DNA of 64,000 nt from Microbacterium sp. RU33B (GCF_900155915.1 NZ_FTPO01000002.1:434001-498000), one strand, 5' to 3'; positions 1 through 8,287 are shown, counted from the stretch's first letter. Notes: generated by a model from the sequence alone, not told the origin. A program made the numbers and translations.

Positions 1-1
1 C

Positions 2-1312
2 AAGCCCGGCAACCTGCTGATCACCCCCGACGGTCGCGTGAAGATCACCGACTTCGGCATCGCCCGCATCGCCGACCAGGTGCCGCTCACCGCCACCGGC
101 CAGGTGATGGGAACCGTCCAGTACCTCTCGCCCGAGCAGGCATCCGGACACCCGGCATCGCCGGCGACCGACACGTACTCGCTCGGAATCGTGGCCTACG
201 AGTGCCTTGCGGGCAAGCGGCCCTTCACGGGCGAGTCCCAGGTCGCGATCGCGATGGCGCAGATCAACGAGCCGCCGCCGCCGCTCCCGCCGACCGTCGC
301 CGTGCCGGTGCAGAACCTCGTGATGGCGATGATCGCGAAGAAGCCCGAAGAACGGCCGGCATCGTCCGCGGCCGTCGCCCGCGCCGCGACGGCGCTGCGC
401 CGCGGGGATGTCGCCGCCGCGGCCGCCGCGGTGCCCGCGGTCGCGACCGGGGAATCCACCGGCGACGACCTCACTCAGCTGCTCGGCCCCTCGGAGACGC
501 AGGCGGCGACGCGCATCCTGCCGTCGCCGGGCGCGCCGCCGGTGGACGAGGAGAAGACCGAGCGCAAGCGCAGCCCGTGGACGTGGCCCCTCATCGCGCT
601 CATCGTGATCCTGGTGCTCGTGCTGGGCGGAACGCTCTTCGCGATCTTCTCCAACCAGGAGCCGGCGCCCGACACGTCGACCTCGACCTCGGCGAGCACG
701 ACGCCGTCGGAGACGCCCACACCCACACCCACGGTGGAGCGCATCAACGTCGACGCCCTCGGTCTCGTCGGCATGGAGTGCGGCGCAGCCCAGACGGCGG
801 CGCGCGATGCCGGCATCCTGGTCGTCAACGTCGCCCAGAATGCTCCGGCGGCCCCCACAGCGGGCGACGTCGGCACGGTGCAGTCGATCAACCCGACGGG
901 CAACCTCCTTCCGGAGAACGAACTGACTCTGACGTGCTTCGGCGAGGAGACCTCGCTCCAGCCGCCCGCAGCCGCGACGCTCTCGGCGGCGACGGTCGAG
1001 CCGAACGGCGCGCTCACCCTGACCTGGGCGGGCTACTCCTGCCCGTCGGGCACGGGCCAGGTCAGCGCCTACGGGTTCTCGGCGACGAACGGCACGTTCG
1101 CGAACGGACAGTCGAACATCGCGTTCGGCCCCAATGACCGCAACGGTCAGATCACCGCGACCAACGCCGACGGTCAGACGCTCATCGTGAAGTACACCGT
1201 CACCTGCACGGGCGGCTCGGGCGGTGCTCGGACGACGGACTCGTCGCCAGAGGTCACCGCGCTCATCCAGGCGGCGGCTCCCGCTCCGCCGGAGGGCGGC
1301 GAAGCACCCTGA
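2..1312 (+). CDS. pknA: Serine/threonine protein kinase PknA-type, 5' end cut by window edge
   Basis: The reading frame is open from base 2, at the KPGN of the catalytic loop, so the ATP-binding lobe and HRD lie outside the window. Visible are the DFG magnesium loop, a GT-x-x-YLSPEQ activation/P+1 segment, and the rest of the C-lobe up to about nt 400. A basic stop-transfer segment and one membrane helix (about nt 584-650) follow. The outer part has one PASTA-like unit (about nt 750-945) and a beta-rich, Ig-like tail. Actinobacterial PknA/PknB kinases regulate septation and peptidoglycan synthesis by phosphorylating envelope and division proteins. The next gene is pknB in the same direction, the usual pair. 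Family assignment is firm; the name PknA rests on that order. The beta-rich tail is unusual, since many PknA proteins have little extracellular part. Confidence 0.9.
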   Translation, partial: KPGNLLITPDGRVKITDFGIARIADQVPLTATGQVMGTVQYLSPEQASGHPASPATDTYSLGIVAYECLAGKRPFTGESQVAIAMAQINEPPPPLPPTVAVPVQNLVMAMIAKKPEERPASSAAVARAATALRRGDVAAAAAAVPAVATGESTGDDLTQLLGPSETQAATRILPSPGAPPVDEEKTERKRSPWTWPLIALIVILVLVLGGTLFAIFSNQEPAPDTSTSTSASTTPSETPTPTPTVERINVDALGLVGMECGAAQTAARDAGILVVNVAQNAPAAPTAGDVGTVQSINPTGNLLPENELTLTCFGEETSLQPPAAATLSAATVEPNGALTLTWAGYSCPSGTGQVSAYGFSATNGTFANGQSNIAFGPNDRNGQITATNADGQTLIVKYTVTCTGGSGGARTTDSSPEVTALIQAAAPAPPEGGEAP

Positions 1313-1326
1313 GCGGCGCCTGACGC

Positions 1327-1367
1327 ACGACGGCCCGATCCTGCCGACCGCGGGGTCGGGCCGTCGT
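1327..1367 (+). terminator. Hairpin between pknA and pknB
   Basis: A perfect 12-bp stem (acgacggcccga at 1327-1338, complement at 1356-1367) with a 17-nt loop lies just after the pknA stop. There is no clear U-tract, so it may attenuate or protect the message rather than fully terminate. It suggests that pknB can be transcribed separately. Confidence 0.5.
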
Positions 1368-1404
1368 CGGTTAGGCTGGGCTCTGTTCCATCCAGGGAGT
1401 GAGT

Positions 1405-3105
1405 GTGACAGCTGAGCCGCGCGTGCTTTCGGGGCGCTACCGCATCGATGAACTCATCGGCCGCGGTGGCATGGCCAGTGTCTATCGAGGCTACGACGAG
1501 ACGCTCGGGCGCCAGGTGGCCGTCAAGGTCCTGAATCGCGACCTGGCGAACGACAACGCGTTCCGCACCCGCTTCCGCCTCGAGGCCCAGGCGGCCTCGC
1601 GCATGGCGCATCCGGCGATCGTCCGCGTGTACGACGCCGGCGAGGACAGCGAGACGTATCCCGACGGGTCGGTCCATCCGGTGCCGTTCATCGTCATGGA
1701 GCTCGTCCACGGCGCACTCCTGAAGGATCTCGTGGCCGACGGTCCGGTCTCCGTCGACGACGCGATCCGCTACGTCGACGGCATCCTCGAGGCCCTGGAG
1801 TACTCGCACCGCGCCGGGGTCGTCCACCGCGACATCAAGCCGGGCAACGTCATGGTGACGGATGCCGGACAGATCAAGGTCATGGACTTCGGCATCGCCC
1901 GTGCCGTGTCGGACTCCTCGTCCACCGTCGCCGAGACGACGGCGATCCTCGGCACGGCGGCGTATTTCTCGCCCGAGCAGGCCAAGGGCGAGCCGGTCGA
2001 CGCGCGCGCCGACATCTACTCCGCGGGCATCGTCCTGTACGAGCTGCTCACCGGCCGTCAGCCGTTCCGCGGCGAGTCCCCTGTGGCGGTGGCGTACCAG
2101 CACGTGAGCGAAGCGCCCCTCGCGCCGTCGGAGGTCAACGAGGCGATCCCACGCTCGCTCGACGCCGTCACGCTGCGGGCTCTCGCCAAGGATCCGTTCC
2201 AGCGGTATCAGGATGCCGCGGGCTTCCGGGAGGCGCTCGACGCCACCGTCGACGGCAAGTCCCCGTCCAAGCGCAAGGTGGGCGCGCTCACGAGCGAGCT
2301 CTACGGGCCCAACCCCCGTCAGGCCGCCGAGACCGCCCGGTCGCTCCGCCAGCTCAGCACCGACACCACTATGAAGCGCACGCAGGCGGGACCGCCCGTC
2401 GCGTGGATCTGGGCGGGAGTCGGACTGCTCGCCGTCCTCCTCATCGCCGTCCTGTTCTGGGTGCTGACGCTGCGCACCGCCGAGAACACGGTGCCGCCGA
2501 GCGCGCGCATCGTGCCCGACGTCACGTCGATGACCTACGAGCGCGCCGCCACGATCCTCGGCGAGAACGATCTGGTCGCCTTCCGCATCGACGAGGCGAA
2601 CGGCGATGTCGCGGAGGGCAACGTCATCCGCACGGATCCGGCCGCGGGCGCGTCGCTCTCCCCGGGTCAGCGCATCGAGGTCTACGTGTCCGAGGGCGAG
2701 GAGACCGCGATCGTCCCGACCCTCACCGGGCTCACCCAGGACGCCGCGGAGGCCGCGCTCGTCGCGGTCGGGCTCGAGATGGGCACGGTCCTGCAGCGCA
2801 ACGACCCGTCCCTCACCGCCGGCATCGTGATCTCCGTCGACCAGCGCGAGGGCGCGACAGTCCCGGTCGGCACGACGGTCAACCTGGTGGTCGCGACCGG
2901 ACGCGTCGTCGTGGTCGATGTCACGGGCTACACGATCGAAGCCGCCACGCGCGAGCTCGAAGCCCTGCAGCTCATCGTCGAGACCCTCGCCGATCCGAAC
3001 TGCACGGCCAGCCCCGGCGGCGCCACCGTCGCGTCGCAGTCGATCGCTCCCGGCGAGGCGCCGGTGAAGTCGACGGTCTCGCTCGCATACTGCACCGGCC
3101 CCTGA
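1405..3105 (+). CDS. pknB: PASTA-domain serine/threonine protein kinase PknB-type
   Basis: This is a complete membrane kinase of about 566 residues. The N-terminal kinase domain (about 11-270) has the glycine loop IGRGGMASVYRG, the ATP-binding Lys of VAVKVL near residue 41, HRDIKPGN near 141-148 and DFG near 161. A membrane helix follows at about 334-356, then three tandem PASTA units (about 368-566) that in this family bind muropeptides or lipid II. It should phosphorylate division and wall-synthesis proteins from the inner face of the membrane. I prefer the GTG at 1405 because an AGGGAG Shine-Dalgarno sequence at 1394-1399 is properly spaced from it. The in-frame GTG at 1399 overlaps that sequence. 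The gene converges on the amidotransferase gene, 13 bp away. Confidence 0.95.
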   Translation: MTAEPRVLSGRYRIDELIGRGGMASVYRGYDETLGRQVAVKVLNRDLANDNAFRTRFRLEAQAASRMAHPAIVRVYDAGEDSETYPDGSVHPVPFIVMELVHGALLKDLVADGPVSVDDAIRYVDGILEALEYSHRAGVVHRDIKPGNVMVTDAGQIKVMDFGIARAVSDSSSTVAETTAILGTAAYFSPEQAKGEPVDARADIYSAGIVLYELLTGRQPFRGESPVAVAYQHVSEAPLAPSEVNEAIPRSLDAVTLRALAKDPFQRYQDAAGFREALDATVDGKSPSKRKVGALTSELYGPNPRQAAETARSLRQLSTDTTMKRTQAGPPVAWIWAGVGLLAVLLIAVLFWVLTLRTAENTVPPSARIVPDVTSMTYERAATILGENDLVAFRIDEANGDVAEGNVIRTDPAAGASLSPGQRIEVYVSEGEETAIVPTLTGLTQDAAEAALVAVGLEMGTVLQRNDPSLTAGIVISVDQREGATVPVGTTVNLVVATGRVVVVDVTGYTIEAATRELEALQLIVETLADPNCTASPGGATVASQSIAPGEAPVKSTVSLAYCTGP

Positions 3106-3118
3106 CCCGGCCGACTGT

Positions 3119-3745
3119 TCAGCGGTGCGGGGCGAGCTCCGCGCCGCGGGCGGCTGCATCCGTCACACCGACCCCCTCCAGCCAGTTGCCGAGCAGCCGA
3201 TAGCCGCCTTCGGTGAGCACGCTCTCGGGGTGGAACTGCACTCCCTGCACCGGCAGACGTCGGTGCGAGAGGCCCATGATCACGCCCCCGGCGGTGCGGC
3301 TCGTGACGACGAGGTCTTCGGGAACCGATTCGGGAACGACGGCGAGCGAGTGATAGCGCGTCGCGACGAATGCCTCCGGCAGACCGGTGTACAGCGACGA
3401 TCCGTCGTGATGCACCTCCGAGGTCATGCCGTGCATCAGCTCGGGCGCGTGATCCACACGAGCCCCGAAGGCCTCGGCGATCGCCTGGTGTCCGAGGCAG
3501 ACGCCGAGGAGCGGGATGCCGGACTCCGCCGCCGCCCGCACGACGGCGATCGACGCGCCCGCGTCGGCCGGCGAACCCGGACCCGGCGACACGAGCACTC
3601 CGGCGAAGGAGGCGATGACGGATGCCGCGGCATCCGAATCGATCGCATCGGCTTCGATCAGCTGCGTCTCGGCGCCCAGTTCCTGGAGATAGCCCACGAG
3701 GGTGTGGACGAAGCTGTCGTGGTTGTCGACGACGAGGATCGTCAC
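3119..3745 (-). CDS. pabA: Class I glutamine amidotransferase, anthranilate/aminodeoxychorismate synthase component II
   Basis: The product is about 208 residues. It should release ammonia from glutamine for a chorismate-using partner that makes aminodeoxychorismate (folate) or anthranilate (tryptophan). The partner is not in the window, so PabA and TrpG cannot be separated. The start is the GTG of VTILVVDNHDSF, the conserved N-terminus of the family; a longer frame upstream is a shadow. Triad motifs are visible: GVCLGHQ (nucleophile Cys) and FHPES (His and Glu), plus the SPGPGSP oxyanion segment. The start codon overlaps the stop of the small upstream membrane gene (GTGA), so the two are probably translationally coupled. 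Confidence 0.9.
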   Translation of the reverse strand: MTILVVDNHDSFVHTLVGYLQELGAETQLIEADAIDSDAAASVIASFAGVLVSPGPGSPADAGASIAVVRAAAESGIPLLGVCLGHQAIAEAFGARVDHAPELMHGMTSEVHHDGSSLYTGLPEAFVATRYHSLAVVPESVPEDLVVTSRTAGGVIMGLSHRRLPVQGVQFHPESVLTEGGYRLLGNWLEGVGVTDAAARGAELAPHR

Positions 3746-3897
3746 TCGACGATGACTTCCTGGGGGTTCACGATCATCGACACCCACGGGAAGACCCAGA
3801 ACGCGAGCGCGTAGAGCACCGCCGCCAGCACGACGAGCAGGATGAGCACCCGCACGAACCAGGGTCCCGGGAGCACGTTCCACAGTGCGGCGTACAT
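3742..3897 (-). CDS. Small single-span membrane protein between sortase and PabA
   Basis: This 51-residue ORF begins MYAALWNVLPGPWFVRV, continues with a hydrophobic stretch (about residues 16-40, rich in L, V and A), and ends in a short acidic tail NPQEVIVE. Its ATG overlaps the sortase stop (ATGA), and its TGA overlaps the GTG of the amidotransferase gene. This tight packing and the compositionally clean helix argue that it is real. No function is known to me. It could be an assembly partner of the class E sortase or simply a conserved operon filler. It is too short for a standard ORF cut-off and easily missed. Confidence 0.75.
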   Translation of the reverse strand: MYAALWNVLPGPWFVRVLILLVVLAAVLYALAFWVFPWVSMIVNPQEVIVE

Positions 3898-4694
3898 CAG
3901 GCGTCGACTCCGTCCGTGAGCGAGGCGGGCGGTCCCGCCGAGCGGGGGGTGAACGATTCGAAGACGCTGTACCCCACGATCCGCTCGGCCATGGAGAAGA
4001 ACGGACTGCAGCTGGTCATGGTCAAGAACCGCTCACCCGCCGGGACGTCGGGCATCTGCGGCACCGGGAGCAGCACCTCGACCTCATCGGGCGTCACGTA
4101 CTCGAGCGTGCGGAAGCGGTAGGTGTACCAGCCGTCCGCGGTCTCCACGACGACCGCGTCGCCGACGCGGAGCTCCGCGATGCGATTGAACGGCTTGCCC
4201 CACGTGGTGCGGTGCGCGGCGAGCGCGAAGTTGCCGACCTCGCCCGGCATCGGCGCGCCCGGGTAGTGGCCGATCCCGATCTTGTCGAGCGTCCGGGCGC
4301 GCGACACGCCGCCGGCGACGTTGACGGCGTAGTCCGCACCGAAGCGCGGGATCAGCATCGTCGCGAAGATCTCCGCGTCGGCGGGCTGCGCCATGACGGG
4401 CGGCTCGACGACCTCGGGCGTCGGCGGGGCGGAGGCATCCGGCGCCGCGGTGGGCACGAGCGCGTCTTCGTACTCCTGCTGCCACTGCTGGGAGAGGGAG
4501 TGGCCCTCGGCGTTGCGCTGGGCGGCGAAGATCCAATCGCCGACCCACAGCTGCCAGACGACGTACAGCAGGACGAGCACACCGGCGGTGATGAGCAGCT
4601 CACCGAGCACGCCGACCACCGAGGTGCCCCGGCGCGCACGCGTGTTCGCGGGCATGCTCACGTCCCCCGCACGGACCCCCACCGTGTCGTTCAC
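3897..4694 (-). CDS. Class E sortase (transpeptidase for cell-wall anchoring)
   Basis: This 265-residue protein has a short cytoplasmic N-terminus, one membrane helix (about 28-50), a Pro/Ala-rich spacer and an extracellular sortase beta-barrel. The catalytic set is visible: His161 in LAAHR, Cys229 in LTMTSCSP and Arg238 in ERIVGY. Sortases cut a C-terminal signal between Thr and Gly and join the protein to peptidoglycan precursor. Class E enzymes of actinobacteria prefer LAxTG over LPxTG. No substrate gene is adjacent, which fits a housekeeping role, but a LAATG protein is encoded at 45230-46519. It is first of three overlapping minus-strand genes. Another ATG at codon 14 could also serve as start. 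Confidence 0.9.
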   Translation of the reverse strand: MNDTVGVRAGDVSMPANTRARRGTSVVGVLGELLITAGVLVLLYVVWQLWVGDWIFAAQRNAEGHSLSQQWQQEYEDALVPTAAPDASAPPTPEVVEPPVMAQPADAEIFATMLIPRFGADYAVNVAGGVSRARTLDKIGIGHYPGAPMPGEVGNFALAAHRTTWGKPFNRIAELRVGDAVVVETADGWYTYRFRTLEYVTPDEVEVLLPVPQMPDVPAGERFLTMTSCSPFFSMAERIVGYSVFESFTPRSAGPPASLTDGVDA

Positions 4695-4749
4695 ACTCCG
4701 ATTCTAGGAGCGCAAACTGTGTCGCGCCTGGGCAGGTAGAATCTCGTGC

Positions 4750-4986
4750 ATGGCCCGATCAGGTAAAGACGAGGAACTCGTCGAACGCAGCGAAGGCGAT
4801 GCGGCGCCCAATCCCGTCTGGTTCAAGCCGATCATGATCGGCCTGATGCTTCTGGGACTTGTGTGGGTCCTGGTGTTCTACCTCAGCGGCATGGCGTTCC
4901 CGATCCCCGACATCGGGCCGTGGAACCTCGTCGTCGGCTTCGGGATCGCGTTCATCGGATTCCTGATGACCACCCGCTGGCGCTAA
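4750..4986 (+). CDS. crgA: Cell division protein CrgA
   Basis: The 78-residue protein has a charged N-terminus (MARSGKDEELVERSEGD) and two membrane helices (about 26-47 and 59-75) joined by a short periplasmic loop with the conserved FPIPDIGPWN. This is the actinobacterial CrgA family, which recruits FtsI and other division proteins to the septum and delays Z-ring assembly in Streptomyces. Length and topology are typical. It is transcribed divergently from the sortase operon, with 55 bp between starts. Proximity to pknA/pknB is conserved in actinobacteria. Confidence 0.95.
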   Translation: MARSGKDEELVERSEGDAAPNPVWFKPIMIGLMLLGLVWVLVFYLSGMAFPIPDIGPWNLVVGFGIAFIGFLMTTRWR

Positions 4987-5023
4987 TTACACCGGTGTAG
5001 TTCTCCCCACCTGGGGATAGAGC

Positions 5024-5032
5024 TGTGGATAA
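5024..5032 (-). promoter_or_regulatory. Isolated DnaA-box match
   Basis: TGTGGATAA, the reverse complement of TTATCCACA, lies in the 84-bp gap between the convergent crgA and rhomboid genes. It is a perfect 9-mer, but a single box far from oriC could be a titration site or chance. Confidence 0.4.
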
Positions 5033-5070
5033 CTTTCCCACCGCGCAGGCCGCGGCATCCGGTGCGGTGC

Positions 5071-5994
5071 TCAGCGGTAGAGGAATGCCGGCACCAGCAG
5101 CAGTGCCAGGATCGCGATCGTGAAGCCCACGAGCAGACCGATCTGCAGTCCGCGCTGACGTACGGCGCGGGTGCGCGCGTAGATGAAGCCGACGGCGGCC
5201 CCCGCGACGAATCCGCCGAGATGCGCCTGCCACGAGATGCGGATCGCATCCAGCGCGCCGGCGAACGATCCCGTGGTGATCGCGCCGACCAGCGCGAACA
5301 CGAACGGCAGAGCGAAGTTGATCACGATGATGATCGCGATGCCGCGGATGTTCGCCCCGATGTGACGCCCGATCACGAGCAGTGCTCCGAAGAGGCCGAA
5401 GATGCCGCCGGAGGCGCCGATGACGGGCGTGCCGAACGACAGCAGCGCGACACCCACCGAACCGCCGATGACGCTCAGCACGTAGAGCGTGAGGAATCGA
5501 CTGCGGCCGAGCAGCGGCTCGAGGCTCCGGCCGATCATCCACAGCGCGAGCATGTTCAGCCCGACGTGCCAGAACCCCGAGTGCAGGAGCGCAGCTGTCA
5601 CGAGCCGCCAGGGCTCGAACGTGCCGGAGAGATTCGGGTACAGCAGCGGCGCCCAGAACAGGAGGGCGTTCTCGACGATGCGGCCGAACCCGGGGATCTG
5701 CTGCAGCAGGAAGAAGACGCCCGTGATCCCGATGATCGCGTAGGTCGCGAGCGGCCGCGAGTCGCGCATCGCGACGGGCTGCAGGTGCGCGCGCCGCGCG
5801 GCCTTCTTCTGCGCCGGCGTCGCCGACTTCCGCTGCTCACCCATGCACTCCGGGCAGATCACGCCGACCGCCCCGGGCGTCTGGCACTCGGGGCAGATCG
5901 TGCGCAGGCACCGCTGGCAGAGCACGAAGCTCTGCCGATCCGGATGCCGGTAGCAGAAGTTGTCGGGATTGCGGGAGAAGTCGGCCGACGACAC
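5071..5994 (-). CDS. Rhomboid-family intramembrane serine protease with N-terminal zinc ribbon
   Basis: The 307-residue protein starts with a cysteine/histidine-rich segment (CYRHPDRQSFVLCQRC and CPECQTPG..CPEC, about residues 14-52) that looks like a B-box-type zinc ribbon. About six or seven membrane helices follow. Rhomboid hallmarks are present: HSGFWHVGLNMLALW in the second helix, the catalytic Ser in GASGGIFG, and the partner His in QAHLGGFVAG. It should cleave transmembrane helices of membrane-protein substrates, which are unknown here. The zinc-ribbon fusion is common in actinobacterial rhomboids. It is followed on the same strand by nothing closer than crgA (convergent) and preceded by the cyclophilin gene 11 bp upstream, so the two are probably co-transcribed. 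Confidence 0.93.
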   Translation of the reverse strand: MSSADFSRNPDNFCYRHPDRQSFVLCQRCLRTICPECQTPGAVGVICPECMGEQRKSATPAQKKAARRAHLQPVAMRDSRPLATYAIIGITGVFFLLQQIPGFGRIVENALLFWAPLLYPNLSGTFEPWRLVTAALLHSGFWHVGLNMLALWMIGRSLEPLLGRSRFLTLYVLSVIGGSVGVALLSFGTPVIGASGGIFGLFGALLVIGRHIGANIRGIAIIIVINFALPFVFALVGAITTGSFAGALDAIRISWQAHLGGFVAGAAVGFIYARTRAVRQRGLQIGLLVGFTIAILALLLVPAFLYR

Positions 5995-6005
5995 GGGCGG
6001 GGGTG

Positions 6006-6563
6006 TCAGACCGAGACGACGTCGACAGACTCGAGCACGACGGGCTCGATCGGCCGGTCGCCCGGAGCGGTCTTGACGGCGCTGATCGCATCGACGACGG
6101 CGCGCGACGCGTCATCGGCCACTTCGCCGAAGATCGTGTGCTTGCCGTTGAGCCACGGGGTGGGGTCGGTCGTGATGAAGAACTGCGAGCCGTTCGTGCC
6201 CTCGGCCTTGCCCGTGATGGCGTTGCGGCGGAGGCCGGCGTTGGCCATCGCGAGGAGGTAGGGCTGGGAGAACGTGAGCTCCGGGTGGATCTCGTCGTTG
6301 AACGTGTATCCCGGTCCGCCGACGCCCTGACCGAGCGGGTCGCCGCCCTGGATCATGAAGTTGGGGATGATGCGGTGGAAGACGACATCCTTGTAGAGCG
6401 GGCCCTCGCCGGGCTTGCCCGTGGCCGGGTCGGTCCAGGCGCCGGTGCCGTCGGCGAGGCCGACGAAGTTCTTCACCGTGAGGGGGGCCTGGTCGCCGAA
6501 GAGGTTGACGACGATGTCGCCGTGGTTCGTGTGCAGGGTCGCAACCGCGCTGTGCTGAGGCAT
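6006..6563 (-). CDS. Cyclophilin-type peptidyl-prolyl cis-trans isomerase
   Basis: At 185 residues with no signal peptide, this is a cytoplasmic cyclophilin that speeds proline isomerisation during folding. Core motifs are FHRIIPNFMIQGGD (with the catalytic Arg), GSQFFITT and LNGKHTIFGEV. The protein starts MPQHSAVATLHTNHGDIVV, typical of actinobacterial PpiA/PpiB. It lies upstream of the rhomboid gene on the same strand and is divergent from the coiled/anchored unknown at 6660. This gene is regularly found near gyrA in Micrococcales. Confidence 0.93.
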   Translation of the reverse strand: MPQHSAVATLHTNHGDIVVNLFGDQAPLTVKNFVGLADGTGAWTDPATGKPGEGPLYKDVVFHRIIPNFMIQGGDPLGQGVGGPGYTFNDEIHPELTFSQPYLLAMANAGLRRNAITGKAEGTNGSQFFITTDPTPWLNGKHTIFGEVADDASRAVVDAISAVKTAPGDRPIEPVVLESVDVVSV

Positions 6564-6659
6564 ACGGCCATTCTCTCAGAGTTCTGTAGGAACTCTCCCG
6601 CTCGCGTGTATGTCTGGCAGGATGGAGAGTCCACCGTCACGAGCAGCAGGGAGAGCCCC

Positions 6660-7250
6660 GTGAGCCTCAGCCGTAAGCGCAAGAAGGAACTCCGCAAACT
6701 CCAGAACCAGGCGCAGAAGCTCTGGGAGTCGCAGCAGGTGATCGTGGGTGAAGCCTCGCACGTCGCTCGCGAAGCGAGTCGTCAGCTCGGCAACTACAGC
6801 CGCGAGCAGGTCGTCCCCCAGGTCCAGGAGACCTACGGACGCTACGCCGCGCCGTACGTCGACAAGGGCGTGGCCGTGTCGAAGCAGGTCGTGAACAAGG
6901 GCATCGTCCCCGCTGCCGGCGCGATCGTCGGTTCGGCTCTGTCGGTATGGGATGCTGCGACCGACACCCGCGAGCGTCTCGCCGCCGGTCGCGCCCCCGC
7001 GTCGATCGACTGGTCGGACTTCGCGAAGCGCGCCGAGAAGTACGGCAACGCCGCGTCGAAGAAGATGGCCAAGCGCGTCAACGCCGTCTCGATCCCCGCT
7101 CCGAAGAAGAGCATGAGCGCCGGCAGCGTCATCGCCATCGTCCTCGGCATCGCCGCGGCAGCCGGTGTGCTCTACGCGGCCTGGCAGACGCTGCGCGCCG
7201 ACGATGAGCTCTGGGTCGCCGACGACCCGCTGCGCGCTCCCGACGCGTGA
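6660..7250 (+). CDS. C-terminally membrane-anchored protein of unknown function
   Basis: I do not recognise a named family. The 196-residue product starts at GTG (preceded by CAGGGAG at about 6648-6654) with a basic segment (SLSRKRKKELRKLQ). A long amphipathic helical stretch rich in Gln, Val and Ala follows, then a single helix near residues 160-178 (SVIAIVLGIAAAAGVLYAAW) and an acidic tail ending in DDPLRAPDA. It is likely a tail-anchored inner-membrane protein with most of its mass in the cytoplasm. Its TGA overlaps the GTG of the deacylase gene (GTGA), so the two are coupled. A longer frame running upstream crosses the cyclophilin gene and is not credible. Confidence 0.75.
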   Translation: MSLSRKRKKELRKLQNQAQKLWESQQVIVGEASHVAREASRQLGNYSREQVVPQVQETYGRYAAPYVDKGVAVSKQVVNKGIVPAAGAIVGSALSVWDAATDTRERLAAGRAPASIDWSDFAKRAEKYGNAASKKMAKRVNAVSIPAPKKSMSAGSVIAIVLGIAAAAGVLYAAWQTLRADDELWVADDPLRAPDA

Positions 7251-7738
7251 CCTCGAACGCAGGACAGGCCTCCGCGACGCAGCGCGTCGCGGAGGCCGCA
7301 TCCGTTCGCGGGCTCGACATCGAGATCCGCGAGCGGCCCGCAGCGGGCAGTCTCGAGGAGGCCGCTGCGCTCCTCGGCATCCCGGCCGCGGGCATCGTGA
7401 AGACGCTCGTCGTCAAGCGCAGTGACGACACCTACCTCTTCGCCCTCGTGCCGGGGGATCGTTCGATCTCCTGGCCGAAGCTGCGCGCCGTCGTCGGCGT
7501 CAACAAGCTGCAGCTCCCTGATCCGGAGCGCGCCCTCGCCGCGACGGGATACGAACGGGGCACCATCACACCGGTCGGAAGCACGCACGACTGGCCGCTC
7601 TACGCCGACGAGCGCATCGTCGGTGAGCGCGTTGCGATGGGCGCCGGTGCCCACGGGTACAGCCTCTTCGTCGACGCGGACGACCTGATCCGCGCGTACG
7701 GCGCCGTCGTCGCCGACATCTCGCAGCCGCTCCCGTAG
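7247..7738 (+). CDS. YbaK/EbsC-family aminoacyl-tRNA deacylase
   Basis: The 163-residue protein fits the YbaK/ProX fold, which hydrolyses mischarged aminoacyl-tRNAs. Family signatures are KTLVVKRSDD (the conserved Lys of the active site), LFALVPGDRSISW, GYERGTITPVG and RVAMGAGAHGYSLFVDADDL. The GTG start overlaps the stop of the upstream gene. Which tRNA it edits (Cys-tRNA-Pro, Ala-tRNA-Pro or another) cannot be read from sequence. It converges on the Nudix gene, 22 bp away. Confidence 0.9.
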   Translation: MTSNAGQASATQRVAEAASVRGLDIEIRERPAAGSLEEAAALLGIPAAGIVKTLVVKRSDDTYLFALVPGDRSISWPKLRAVVGVNKLQLPDPERALAATGYERGTITPVGSTHDWPLYADERIVGERVAMGAGAHGYSLFVDADDLIRAYGAVVADISQPLP

Positions 7739-7760
7739 GACCGCTCCCGCAGGACCGCTC

Positions 7761-8183
7761 CTAGGCCAGGCCTGCCATGCCCAGGGCGATGTCGACCAGC
7801 TTGACCCTCTGGAGGGTCTTCACCTCGGCGAGCGTGAACCACTCGGCACGGTCGGTCGAGCCGCCGAGTTCATTGCGGAGACGGCCACCCGTGACATAGG
7901 CCCGGTACACGATGCGCAGCGCGTGCAGCGGATCCGTCGCCTCGGCGATGCGACGGCCGGGCGGGATCACGCGCGAGTGGATGCCGAGCAGGGCGCCGAT
8001 CGTCACCTTGTACCCCGTCTCCTCGCGCACTTCGCGCTGAGCAGCGCGTTCGGGATCCTCACCCGGTTCGAGACCCCCTCCGGGCATCGTCCACGCGGCT
8101 CGTCGGCCCTCGTTCCAATGCGCCAGGAGGATGCGGCCGTCATCGTCGGTGATGACGGCGTAAGCAGCCACCCGCATATCCAT
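7761..8183 (-). CDS. Nudix hydrolase
   Basis: The 140-residue protein carries an exact Nudix box, GGGLEPGEDPERAAQREVREETG (consensus G-x5-E-x7-RE-U-x-EE-x-G-U), near residues 35-57. The flanking strands are typical of small ADP-ribose or nucleotide pyrophosphatases (MRVAAYAVITDDDGRILLAHW). Substrate is unknown. It lies between the convergent deacylase gene and the tRNA pair. Confidence 0.92.
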   Translation of the reverse strand: MDMRVAAYAVITDDDGRILLAHWNEGRRAAWTMPGGGLEPGEDPERAAQREVREETGYKVTIGALLGIHSRVIPPGRRIAEATDPLHALRIVYRAYVTGGRLRNELGGSTDRAEWFTLAEVKTLQRVKLVDIALGMAGLA

Positions 8184-8254
8184 GCTTCACCCTAACGAGC
8201 GGAGAACCGCGCGTGACGGACCACCGCGCAACCGTGGAGAACTCGGAGAACGGC

Positions 8255-8282
8255 AGAAGCCGCCCCTCGCGGAGCGGCTTCT
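8255..8282 (-). terminator. Terminator after the tRNA-Ile/tRNA-Ala pair
   Basis: A 9-bp stem (agaagccgc at 8255-8263, its complement at 8274-8282) with a 10-nt loop lies 5 nt past the 3' end of tRNA-Ala on the minus strand. Read on that strand it ends in GGCTTCTGCC. It fits a terminator of the tRNA transcript. Confidence 0.6.
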
Positions 8283-8287
8283 TCGTG

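Noticed and set aside
1174..3159. 661-codon minus-strand frame across pknB
   Set aside because: Antisense shadow, Asp/Arg/His-rich.
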